Shown here: positions 32,956-46,300 of the stretch, piece by piece
How positions within the stretch are numbered: position 1 is the first letter of the stretch
Layout of the letters: the number at the start of each line of letters is the position of its first letter
Assembly: GCA_964019135.1 (NCBI GenBank)
Contig: OZ025258.1
Span: 32,110,186-32,174,185 of the forward strand
Length of the DNA stretch: 64,000 nucleotides
DNA from: Arenicola marina
Lineage: Eukaryota; Annelida; Polychaeta; Arenicolidae
Direction of reading: 5' to 3'
The notes under the pieces: model-generated
Databases searched by the model: none
What the model saw: the letters and a program-made list of their open reading frames with translations, nothing else
What the model was told of the DNA's origin: nothing
Position numbers and translations under genes: made by a program

Positions 32956-33337
32956 GTTGTTCAGGGAATCATATGCCGATGTGCCGACAAACCTCTCGAA
33001 TGTTATCCTCAGTTAAATTCCGCCTTCAACATGTATGTCTTGTTCCGGTTTATCGAAACGGAAATATTATCGAAATCAGTTCCATAAACAATCAGAATTC
33101 CGGCCGGTGAATCATTCAGCGCTTGCTGTTCATTTCGTTATATGGCAGATGACTGTTGGCCGAGACTGCTGCCTGGGCGACGTGTCTCTGTACGTTATAT
33201 AGCGGTGGCGGTACGAGTGTCCCACTTAGGCGGCCAGGAAGGTAGGTCTGACGCATATGACGTGATCTGACTTGCTTGGCTTCAGTGACCGTGACTCTGA
33301 CTCAAGTGGAGTTGGCTATTTGCATGACGACCTCGTT

Positions 33338-33423
33338 TCAATACTCCATCTCGGCGGTGGCGGTGGCTGTCTGGTCCATTTTATGCGAGACATGTCTGAT
33401 GTTGACCCTGGGATAGCAGGAAC
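33338..33423 (-). CDS. Gene 1, possible terminal exon
   Basis: After acceptor GACTGTTCAG an 86-nt open segment in the required phase encodes SCYPRVNIRHVSHKMDQTAT then ATAEMEY and a TGA at 33,338. It is hydrophilic, with no GPI or membrane signal. It lies 3.7 kb beyond the last linker. Support is only phase and splice signal, so another terminal exon is possible. Confidence 0.4.
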
Positions 33424-36400
33424 CTGAACAGTCGTGACATGCATGTAAGTATGGCACCCCAAAGTGTACGGACTTTAATGTAAGTATTTGCACGTATGTC
33501 ACTATGTAAATATGGCATATATGTCTAAATATTTGAAAATATCTTAAAATTATTGAGCATATCTTTAAATATTTCAGCATATCTGCAAATATTTAAAGAT
33601 ATCTGCCAATAATTTGAAGATATCTGCAAATAATTTAAAGATATACGCAACTAATTCAAAGATATATGCAACTGATTTAAAGATATATGAAACTGATTTA
33701 AAGATATCTGCAAATGGTTTAAGTATATCAGCAAATGATTTAAAGAGATTTCTAATTCGCCGTGCTTAGGCTTAGTATTTGCACATATCTCTAAATGAAT
33801 TAAAGATAACAGTAATTCATGTGGAGATATCGTAAAATAATTTACTGTTATCTTTACAAAAACTAGTGTTTTCTTTTAAAAGAATTACCGATATATGTCT
33901 ACAAATGAAATACTGTTATCTTTCATTAATTTGAAGATAAATTTAAATGAATTACTGTTATCTTGATTCATTTAGAGATCGTTTTAAATCATTTCAGTTA
34001 GATGTGTTCAAATCGATACAGATCTGCATAATGACGTCGTATTACATATATATCTCTAAGTGAATTAAAGATAGCAGTAGTTAATTTGAACATATTTCTA
34101 AATGAATTCTGATATCTTCAAGTATTTAGACATATGGGCAACTACTTTAGTAAAGTCCACTTTGGCTTGCCATATGTAAGTGGATGTATGCTCGACTAGA
34201 GTGAAATGAGATGCGGAGGGGGGGGGGGGGGGGTGGGGGCGGCTAGGGGGACATGGGAGAGGGGGGTCGAGGCAAGTTAGGTGTGACGCATCACAAGCTG
34301 TGATGCGGCATCTGATAGTGACGGAGTGCGGTCTGTTAGGCATTACGACCAACCTACTACAGCCAAGTTGCCCTTTACATTTGTGACTGCAAACACTTTT
34401 TTTTATATTTACCAGGTTGATTCTTTGTTCCAATGAATATAAAATTCTGAAAGATCAGCAAAATCGAAGCTGCACTTTTTGCCTAATCTTAGTCTGAAAC
34501 TTTGGGAGGCAGTCTGTTCGCAGTCTGCTCGTAGAAAGTTAAGGGCTTTCTAATCTGACCGCCCTTGATGTAATGAATTATTGAACGAGTAGAAGGCACA
34601 TATATATGTACTTGACACATTATTCGGCCGTATTTACAGGCATCTCATTGTCGCTACTTTGCGTCAGTGTATGAATTGCGTATGCGTGATTTCGCGTATA
34701 AATGCATCACGTCATGAAATCGTCAAGAAGGCGCGTAAATGCAGTCAAATGACGCCGTTAATTCGTATTAGCGAGAGCGTAATCAGGATTAACTAATACT
34801 ACTCACATTTTCTTTTATGAAACGGCTAATACAGATACATGTTAATTCGTATCAGGCAATCCGTATTAAATATTTAATCCGTATTAAATATTTAATCCTT
34901 AGTACAGTTTTATGAAACAGGCCCCTGGTAGCTAGCCAACCACCAAGGGTTACAAAGGGTCGGCCTCTCACGTCATGCTATCCCTGGTTTCCCCCAAGCC
35001 TTGATCTCATTTCTCGTGCACAAAGGGCTACATTTCTGTTTACTTCCCGGATACCACTTGTTAGGCGGGTGACTCCAGACTTAATAGCTATTGCGTGATC
35101 GTGGCATTACGCAGGATTTTTGCTTTGCTTGGTCGGTAGTTTGTGGCTATACGTGTCATAGGGGCAGCTATCATCGGCAAAATTACAGTTTCTGAATCAT
35201 CAATGCAACTATACAAATAAAATAGCTTGAGCGAGAACGTCCTATAAACTTAAAAGCCCCCATGAGAGCGTTGATACTACTTCTGGGGCAATCCAGGCCG
35301 TTTATTTTGCTTATTTTACGATAACCAGCAAAAACAATAGTTTCACAATTGGAAGCATTCTCGATACCAGGTATGACGTTTTCTACTGGATGAGAGTTTC
35401 AGAGTGTGTACAACTAGATATAGATAAAAATTTTGAATATGTCATGAAAAGGTTATGTGTTCTGTGCTGGGCGATCACGTAAACCAATTTAATTTGTGCT
35501 CACTGTTTACTGGCCCGTCCGTGCCTATATATGCAAGTTTTATCAGTGGGTGTTTCCCTTCGCATGAGATCTTTATGACCCAATTATGATGAGCCTTTCG
35601 CTATCGTTAAGCGGTCAATCAGAGAATGTTTAATTTATCGTTGGGTTGATCACGTGTTAAGCGTATTGGTCACGAGTTCTCACTGTGTGAATTGCACACA
35701 GTGGGTTGTGTTACCAGTGGGTGTTTCCCTTCGCATGAGGTCTTTATGACCCAATTATGATACGCCTTTCGCTATCGTTAAGCGGTCGATCACAGAATGT
35801 TTAATTCATCGTTGGGTTGATCACGTGTTAAGCATTCAATTGGTCACGAGCTCTAACTGTGTGAAGAATTCATCCTGCGACCACACAGACATGGCCACAG
35901 CAGGGCTCGAACCACCGACCCACGTGCCGTTAGACTCTCAGGTGACCAGAGCACTCAATGCGAGCGCTCTAGCCCACTGAGCTGTCGCGCCGGCCCCTAT
36001 TAATTACTGCTCATAAAGAAAACACTCGCAACTACAGAAATGGGTAAAATATTTTAATGGCATCGCTTTCACATTCTATATTGTCCAGAATCGACAAGTG
36101 TATTTGCGTGGATGGCCTCTCGTTCGTTGATTTTGCTGTCGTATCATGCAGAGCTGAAATTGTCCATCATACTTATTTATAATTCGGTTATAAAAAATAC
36201 AAACTGAATATAAATATAAAAACTGTCCATAATAACATTTTTATGTCTAAATATGGCTTGTGTCTATAGTAAAGTATATATTAACGGTTGTTTGGCATCT
36301 AAAAGTCTATAATAATATACGGATAGCAAATACTGGGTTAATAAATGGCTTTCATTTAATTATAACATTTATTTCAAGTAACAAACATTCGAAAGGTTAA

Positions 36401-39400
36401 CAATATATCAGGAAATACCTAAATAGACATACAACCAGATAGATATGTAATAATATGAAATATTGCATGAGATACTTCCTGGCTTAAAAGCTTCGCTTTT
36501 CCAGGAACGCAGCGCGCAGAAGATCGAAATGGCTTTCTGCAATACGAAATGCTAAACGAGCCCTTCAGCTTACTGAGGGCAGGAATTATGTCTGGAAAGA
36601 AGAGGCAGTAAAGTCAGTGGCACACCAAGATCAGATACGTGCACGTCAGGGCTATATGGAGGCATCGCTTGGCAAATATCGGCGAAAAAAAACCCCCATA
36701 AACCCTGCCCCACCCACATCTGTTTACTTACCTTTCACGCGACACGAAAGGGCGCGAAACCTGAAATCTGCCGTCTGCGCTTTTAGTAAAAGCGCCGTCT
36801 GGCGAATGGGATCAAGATTGCCGTGAACCAAACAATGGAAGTCCACGTTATGTCAACTGGATTCAAAATCGAGGTACATCGTAAGCGCGTTCGGGCTTTG
36901 ACGGTGGTCCAGATACGCTGGTTTCGAGAGCCCATGCCGGGTCCTAGTGAAAGCCAAAGCAAACTTTACTACATCGGACATGGCGTGCCACCAACCACAG
37001 AAAGACTGAGGCTCTTTGGAACTTAATTATATGAGTTCCAATTAAGTTGCAATGATCTGGACTTCCATTGCGTTTTGGCCCCCGGCGGATAAAGTGAGGA
37101 GATAGAGGCGTGGTGGTAAGGTGGGTGGGTGGGGGGGGGGGGGGTGCATTACCTGAGGGTGGGCTGTTGGCGGGCATCTCTGTGGTGGCATACATCTCGA
37201 GGGGAGGCATCGGGGTTGTCACGGCGTCAGGGTCAGCCACACACGCTGCACACCATCAAAGGCAACACGTGTGGCAACAATCAGTATGATGACATCAAAA
37301 CTAACGATTTTGTCTCACGACGATGTGCCGGTTCAGTTGTGCCATTGTGCAGGTCTGTATGTCTTAATTGTCTCCGTGGTTTGAAGCATTGGCTAATTCT
37401 CGCCTAGGCTCGCCTTATCTTCCTCCTCCTCCTCAAGTTCAAACTGTGAACTGCTATGTGCAATTAAGAGACTTTCGCTTGACCATTGTCAGATATGTTA
37501 GTGCCAATACATGTATTCCGAGAGCCCACCCACTTTATGTATGTTTTCCAGGCCAAAAGGTTTCAGAATGGTTTCTATGACCAAAATGGCTGGAGACTCC
37601 GAATATACTCGCATATGCGAGTCTTACACAAATCGCGTCTTCTCTTATTGCGCAATTTCAGATGGCAGTCAAGATTTATTCAAAAATATCTTATTACTCA
37701 GCTTGCTAAATCTAGCCGGTTGGCGAAATATCATTAAAGTGCAACTTGCCAAAAAATTTAGCAAAGATATGGGATATATGATATTCAATATTTGGCATTC
37801 TTATCGAACTAATATCAATATTGATATGGTGGGGGGGTGGGGGGGTAGACTTACAGACTTCGGCGGCCACAGCCCCAGCGTCAGCGTTACAGTTGTCGCC
37901 GTCACAGACAGAAAAGCACCTGTTGTCTCTGTCACACATGACCTCGTCCTCATCGGCAGGGTTGACGCGTCTCTCCTTGATGCAACGCTTGGAGAATCGG
38001 TGGCTGTAACAGGGTCATATACCAGTTCTCATAATCAATTTGTCTCTTTCATCATATTCTTATTAGTTTATGGATTAAATATGTATTATTGAGTATACTT
38101 CGACAATAAACTTCTCACCGTGCGAGGAAATACGTTTGTATCACTTCTCCAAACAAGTTATGTAAATAATTAAATATTAAATTATTAAATATAAATAGGC
38201 ATGTAGTGTCAAAATGCATTGGTGTATCCTGCTAATCTGATCCCATGGTAAACTTTAAACAAGATACATCAATTAGAAACAATTTAATTAAGGACTTACC
38301 GACCAGTTCGGCCCTCGCACACAACTTTGGCAAAGCACATTTCATCGTCTCTGCAAGTCAAGTCTTGGCATTGGTTCTCGTCGTACACACTAGAACATGC
38401 CTTGCAGGTGATGCCTGGGCCTGAGGAAACAGTCGGTACTTACCATACTGATGGGACAATCTAATGTACAGGTAAACATTGGGGTATGCACCATGCCCTT
38501 CGCACAGGAAGCTTAGTTTGCCGACCTTACCGCTGATTATACTTAGAATTAGGGCATACACCTTGCAGACACGCATATTATCTCATGGTATCTGCTTTAC
38601 TTTGCGCAAAAGGGGGAATGAATTATAAATTACATCGTCTTTTAAAATAGCACGATAGACCTGTCGAGTAGCCTATGGGTGGATGATTTTTGGTAGAATA
38701 TTCGCGATCGATAGACTGTTGACATATACTGAGAAGGCATTATAAGATACAGGGCAAAAATAGGTTCTGGTTTGTTAACGGCTTCTACACATAACTGTTG
38801 TAGTAATAGGCGTATAGTACGGGATGTTGTGGCGGTGCAATACCACACAGAAGATGCCTATACCTGTACCGCCGCCAGATGCAGGGATATCTTCGTCCGG
38901 GAGTGGCGTGGTTGGTTCGTAGTTCTCAATCGGAGGCATAGGGGTCGATGTCACAAAGTCGGGGTCAGCAGCGCACGCTGAAAGGCGAAACACAGCAGTG
39001 TGAACACTACATCGGTGGCGTTATGACATAGAGCCCTCTCGGGGCCTCTGAAGGTCGCCACAGGCTGTTGTCGATCGATGAAGGCGCACGCGCCGCAGAT
39101 TAGAACGGTAAAAAGATGAAGCAGTTAACACCCTCGACTTATAACCAGCTGAAGACGCTACATTGCATGCGGCTTTCGAATTGAAGTCAGTCAAGCGCGT
39201 GATCTGGCCCATGGCGCATGGAGTCCTGGTATTGACCTCCCACCCTCGCCCTCCCCTCGGCCCCACCCGGTGGCTAGGTACTCACCCCCCCCTCCCCCCC
39301 CCCCCATTCCCCACCCGCCCTCGGCCACATTCGTTTGCTAAGTACTCACCCCTCCCCCCCCCCTCCCCCACCCGGTGGCTGGGTACTCACATACTCCGTC

Positions 39401-42400
39401 GATGAGTGGTTGGGCGACAGCGTTGCAGTTGTTTCCGTCACAGACAGAGAAGCAGCGGTTGGTCCTGTCACACGTGATCTCGCCCACGTCAGCGGGGTGC
39501 ACGCGACTGGCTCTAATACAGCGCTTCGAGAAACGGTTTCTGTTGCAGAGACAGGAGCAGCGTTCACCTTGACATTCATGCTTCATTGGAATCATCATGG
39601 CGAAATGAGCCATCATTTTATTACATGTTTCAGTACCCCACAGTGTCTTTATATAACTGTTATATTGTCTATTGTATTGACGTTCCATGTGTGTCACAAC
39701 GATGTTCTATCTCATGACAGTCTCTCGGCCCTATTTAACACATTAATGTCGAAGTTCAAATGTTTATGCTACGTATCGTACCCGACAATCAGTTTTGAAC
39801 AGAGAAGCGCATGAAGCTGACCCCGTGTTACTTTTTTTCTAGTCAACTGCAACTTGAATTATAATGAACTTGTGAAACCACGCTGCTTGGGAAACAAGTT
39901 CAGCATAGTAACTTTATATATTAGGCCAATAATAAGCTCATGTTTGATGAGATTCCCGAGCTCAGGGCCGGATCCAGGGGGGGCGGGGGGGACCCGGCCC
40001 CGGCCCCCCTTTTAGGGCCGACACTTATACCATTTAACATAAAAAAATGAAAACCGAAACCGCCCCCCCCCTATCCAGCATATGTCTGGATCCGATCCTG
40101 AAACCAGCCCCTTCTATCCAGATTTTCTGGATCCGCCCTGGAGCTTAACGTGGAACGAGTATGGCACATGGTTGAGCAAGTACCCACCGACCGGTCTTGC
40201 GTTCACAAATGACCTTGGAGAAGCACAGTTGATTCTCGCGACACGTGACGTCCTGACACTCACTCTCGTCATAAACTCGGGAACACTTCTTACAGGTGAT
40301 GCCTGGAGACAATCAGCAGTGAGTAAAGGTTAATATTATTCACACTAATTAAGGACATGGTAACATTGCTAAGCAGTAAATCTGTAAGTATTCTATGGGA
40401 TAGTAGTGAATATATATTATGTACAGTGCAACATAGTATGATTTTCTCAGATAGGGAACACACTGCAGTGTGTCGACATGGTGACAATAGTAACATAATA
40501 CATGTACTTATAAGCTGTTCGGACGAATGAAAATCATATCAACAAAGACTTGACATCAGTTTGTACGCTGTACGCATAACACTTTATGCCTGCACATTTG
40601 AATATTAAATCTTCGGCACAGGTGAATAGTCATTCAGTGACACTTGTACATAGTGGACCCTGTACCAGGCGTCCTGTAGGCCTACCGTGCCGTCGTCGTC
40701 CGGGCCTGGGGCGGCCTGGGTGGAGGCGTAGAACTCCAGAGGGGGCATCGGGGGTCGTCACGGCGTCTGGGTCGGCATCGCACTCTAAAACACGGATGCC
40801 AGAGACGACGTCGGCCATTTGGTGCGATAATTAAATCAACCCAATTTAATAAACGATGAGGTAAAGCAGCCGGGGAAATCACCTACCCGCGATACATACA
40901 TATATCATATTGGGGAAGGGGAGTGGGTGCTCAAATATACATTTAGCCCTCTCTGCTCCACTAGCCTTTTAATACAGACAGGCATCCCCTCCCCTCTCCT
41001 CCCCCCCCTCCCTTTCAATACAGGTTTAGAGGCCTCCCCTCCCCTCGAGATCCCCTACCCTCTCCTCTCCTCCCCTCTCCCTTTCAATACAGGTTTAGAG
41101 GCCTCCCTCCCCCCTCGAGATCCCCTACCCTCTCCTCTCCTCCCCTCTCCTCTTCCCCTCCCGTTTCCTCCCTTTCGTTACAGGTTGAGAGCCCCCCCCC
41201 CCTGCTCCCTTTCAATACAGGTTTAGAGCCCCCCTCCCTGCTCCCTTTCAATACAGGTTTAGAGCCCCCCTCCCTGCTCCCTTTCAATACAGGTTTAGAG
41301 CCCCCCCCCCCTGCTCCTTTCAATACAGGTTTAGAGCCCCCCCCCCTGCTCCCTTTCAATACAGGTTCAGAGCCCCCCCCCCCCTGCTCCCTTTCAATAC
41401 AGGTTTAGAGCCCCTCCCCCCCCTGCTCCCTTTCAATACAGGTTTAGAGGCCTCCCCTCCCCTCCCCTGACTAGAATCACTGGCCTATTAGTAGGTGATA
41501 CGACAGCTGGACTCACGGATGCGGTCGACGAGGGGCTGGGCGACGTCGTTGCAGTTGTCCCCGGTACAGATGCTGTAACACCTGTTGTCCCTGTCACACG
41601 TCACGGTGTCCAGGTGTTCTGGCAGGACCCGACTCCCGCGGATACAACGCTTCGAGTAGCGGAAGCTGAGGACACAATTAGCAAAGAGTGTAATATACAC
41701 ATATGACGCTGTCTGACAGAGGGCGTGGCGTGCGTTAGCTTCGGTCACAGCTCTCTTCTGACAATGTTATTAGACAGCAGGCGACTGACGCATTGGGCGT
41801 GCGTTTGCTTCGGTCACAGCTCTCTTCTCACAATGTTATTAGACAGCAGGCGACTGACGCATTGGGCGTGCGCTAAGCTTCGGTCAAAGCTCTCTTCTAA
41901 CAATGTTATTAGACAGCAGGCGACTGACGCATTGGGCGTGCGCTAAGCTTCGGTCACAGCTCTCTTCTAACAATGTTATTAGACAGCAGGCGACTGACGC
42001 ATTGGGCGTGCGCTAAGCTTCGGCCACAGCTCTCTTCTCACAATGCTATCGCTGTCAGCATTCTTTAACAGTCATGAGTGACTCTCAGTCAAATGTTTAG
42101 TTTCATTACCGGACAATTATATATACTATTATTCCCCTCGCGCTTTTCATATTATGACCAATTGGGGCACGGATTTATGTAAGAAGAGACACACACAAAC
42201 ACAAACTTACAGTCCAGTTCTGCGTTCGCAAACGACCTTGGCGAAGCAGAAGTTACCGTCCCTGCAGGAGATGTCTTCACACTCGTCCTCGTCGTAGACA
42301 TTGACGCATTTCTTGCACATGACCCCTGTAGTTATAAACAAGTGACTGAGAATACACAGACATGAGTCTTGTGTTACACAAGTATGTGCAACATGAGATC

Positions 42401-43319
42401 CCTACTGACCTCGATCCTACTGAGGCTAGCAAAAGGAATTTGTACAGGCAAAGCTTGTTTTCCAATTGCGTAAATAAAATATGTTTAAGCTAACTGAAGC
42501 TCGTGGCACATTTACGCAACATAAAAGAACCATCCTTGATAACGGACGAGACAACATAGTGTTGTACGGTCACTGCATCGGCTCGCTTACGTGGAGGCTT
42601 GACTGGGCACTCTGTAAATATAGAAACCTCTTATCAACAATATGCATACGTAAATTGGTATTACAATAATCAAATAAAACACCCATAATATTGGAATGAA
42701 ATCGTCGCCGATCAATCTAGGATACGCACCTCAATTAGGATTTGTGATCTGTGGTTATACATTATAGTTACTTGGAGATAATTAATTCTAGAAATTCTAC
42801 CTTCTAAGCTATGCTTGGTGACAATATATCATATATGATTCGATCTTACACTATAATCAGATCACAAGATGTTGGCGCGACAAAGCTGTTTGAACAGCGC
42901 TTACCTAGGGTTTGAAAGAGGTCAGCCGTGTCTGTGTTACAGTAGTCCGAGTCGCAGGCCAGGGAGCAGTTGTCGATGTTCTCACACGTGATTTGGTTCA
43001 GGGTACCAGTCGGCACTTGATCCGCCCCGATACACCTCTTCTTGAAGCGGACGCTGAAATAAGAAATAAGGGGCGTGGGGGGATAGGGGGGGGGGGGGCG
43101 GGTTGTACATTGGAGTATTTTGTGACTCAACGCCATTACATCACAAAATTACAATGGCCAGTAATCTAATTATGACCCGCTGCAAACATTCAGCACAACA
43201 TCAAGGAGAAGTTTATAGTTCTATCCTATATTATCTACATAGATGGAGAGATTGTATCATAAACGACAATTGTATTGGCACAAAGGACGGCTTGGGCATG
43301 ATAATGCATTGATGGCCAG

Positions 43320-43354
<35 letters not shown>

Positions 43355-46300
43355 GCTATCTGTTATTGTTCTTAGGTTATTGACCATGAACTGACCTTTC
43401 TGCTGGTCGGTCGCAGACGACCTTGGCGAAGCAGACTTGATTTCTGTAGCACGTCTTAGGCGGGTTCTGCAAGTTACATTCGTCCTCATCGGCGGCGTCA
43501 TCGCACACCGTGCATATGGGTCCTGACATCCAGCGAGAGGGCGAGGAGAGGGGGAGAGATACATTCAACATCAATCAGCATTGCTTTGCGTTAGTTTCGG
43601 CTTAAGGGTATGAGTTAAAGGTTCAGCGAAGCTATACTTGTCGGGTTACGGGGGTTGGGGAAGCGGGGGGGGGGGGGGGGAGGGGGGGATCTACACAATT
43701 TGTGTGAAAAATGCATCTGAACAGATATTACAGACACATATCTATAGTGTACTGTATATTTAGTCCATTTTTATTACAATTTTTTTGCAAGATTATAGAA
43801 TAAGGCTCCACAATGTTCACTCACCGTTTCCAGGAACCGGACATGCTGGAAAAACAGGTTCAACTCAATTAGAACATTGCACAAAGTTATTTTATAATTT
43901 ATCATTATAAGAGATATAATGGCATGTATATAAGGATGTGGGGATATGTTTGCCAATTTCAATAAGTTCAATTTTTATTTACAATATGACCACCAAAAGT
44001 ACACCAATTAACTCGATCTAATAAGCAATAAGAGTTCTCTCCCATTCCTCCAAACTGGTGACAGGGCGAATTAAGTGGGGTGGGGTGGAGGGGGTCTCAG
44101 GACACTAACACCCTGATACCCGTGGCCCACCCTAGTATTTGTTTTGGCGGGGCCCTGGTTCGCCGTCAATACACAGATATACATAGCCGTTGGCAGCCAC
44201 CTAGGTAGTTTAGAAGGGGGTGGGGGGGGGGGGGGGGTGGGATAAGAGGTATTTCCGTTCCTCGGGAATGGGTTACCGGTAGTCATTTCACCGTGTATGA
44301 GGAAAATATTTCTTCGTGAACTGGGAATGGGATAGTAGAAGACCGTCGTGAATTAACATTTTAATTTTAAAAGACCGTGAATGGAAAATCGCCAATTTAT
44401 ATCATGTATTCGACCCTTTTATTGTATGCTGGAAGTTCTCCATTTAATTCATCGTGACCTGCATATAAAGAACTTTTATTCTTCGGGATCTGGGAACAAA
44501 CCCCCCCCCAACCCCCCTACCCCATCCCTCCTTAGGAGGCGCACTGACCGAGGACGCTGCCGATCAGGTCCGCGGTGTTGTCGCTGCAGTAGTCCGAGTC
44601 ACAGCGGTAGGAACACTTGTTGTTGGTGCCGTCCTCGCAGTCCGGCACGGTGAGAGCCCCCTCCATGGCGCCACAACCCTTTCTGATGAACGCCGACCTG
44701 ATGAAGCACCCCAAGCATCACAGGTCAGAGTCTATAGGTCACAGGTCATATCACAGGTCAGTCAGACACAGCTATATGGTTATGTGGTAATGTTCCGTCT
44801 CCGAAGGGTTCCCAGTTGTTAATTCGTCTGGCAATTCGTTATCTTACCAGGCCAATAATATGGCTGTTGAATGCCTCGTCATCGGAAAAGGACTTTTCGT
44901 TGTGTGAAATTGCGGCTAATGTCATTACTCAATTGCTTCCGTAGCGGCGGTGAGTTGTCCGGCGGACTTACCCGTCATAGAGGCAGCGAATGGTTGTCTG
45001 GCAGACCTGGCTCGGGTAGCACTGAACTATCTCTCCCTCATCACACTCCTCCTCGCTCGACGCATTGTAACACGAGCGACAGAGCGGGCCTGCCAACAGA
45101 CAACCACGAATGATAATACTCGGAGACTTCAATGATATCATAGTGATATGGTCGCACTGTAACGGGCGGGCATGCCGTCGAGGATTACCTTTCGCGGCGA
45201 TGCCCAGAAGCACAGCGGTAGCTTTTAGTATTGTTAGTAAGCTACAACAGAAAACATCGATGCTTGGAATAGCAGTGAAGCGGCTTTATAATAACGGGAG
45301 CCTTGTCGCCCGATAGACGACAGGGTAAACATGGAATTGTACTCACCAATTGCTTTGACTGGACAGGCTGGAAATAAATATATAAACACGGGGTTAGATT
45401 AAAGCGTTTTTAATGAAGAAATCGTGCACGAAATACTGTTCTTATGAGGAAGGAACATTTCTTCTTTCGAGTCTTTTAAATAACATTGATAAAATAATGT
45501 TCATTATTCATAAGGTAATATAAATTTACGTTATATTCATCGACATTTATGCTTTCATATCGCTTGTAATGGAGACTTGAATATCAAATTAAAGGTCTCA
45601 AACTACGGCTGTGTATTAGAATACAGAAGCTCTGCCACTGACCTAGTTGGCTTGCAATGGTATCCACAACGGCGGTGTTGCACATCTCGTCCTGACAGTA
45701 GAGGGCGCACTTGGTGTTCGTGTCATCCTCGCAGATCACTCCGGCATCGACTTGCTCGTCAGGGACCGAACCCTGGCAGCCCTTCTTGACGAATACACTG
45801 CGTAAGGAATAGTACATAACGATTTACGTCACAACTTTGACTTGATAATAGACCGACCCAGGCTGTCAATCATTCACTGACGTCACTGTTGCGTTTGTCC
45901 AAACATGTGGTGAAAAAAGGTCTTCCACGTGCGTTATGTCGGACAAACAAGTCGGACAAAGAAATTAGCATGGCACTTTCTTGTCAGTTTCTGAGATAAA
46001 TACTGCTCACTTGTACCTACCGTCAGGTATTAGTGTCAATTTCATACTCACGATAAGGGAAAAAGGGCTCAAGCGAGGGCGCGGTTTAGTGTCAGAGTAT
46101 GGCTCGGTCTATTATGTCCATTGTATCAAAACACAATTTGGCTAATGCTCTAACACATAATAAAACAGTTTTTCAAATCAAATCGGACAACTTAATTTCA
46201 TTTAAAAATAAAGAGATACATTTATACATTTATGGATATTATTAGATCTCGGAAAGTTGGTTTGACTGTGGGAAAAGCATTGCATAGGGTACCGGTGACA

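Noticed and set aside
37511..38092. 193-codon plus-strand frame
   Set aside because: It is antisense to LU exon B of module 8 (37,855-38,003). The minus strand has the CN signature, splice sites and correct phase.
39335..39814. 159-codon plus-strand frame
   Set aside because: It overlaps exon B of module 7 in antisense and has no family resemblance.
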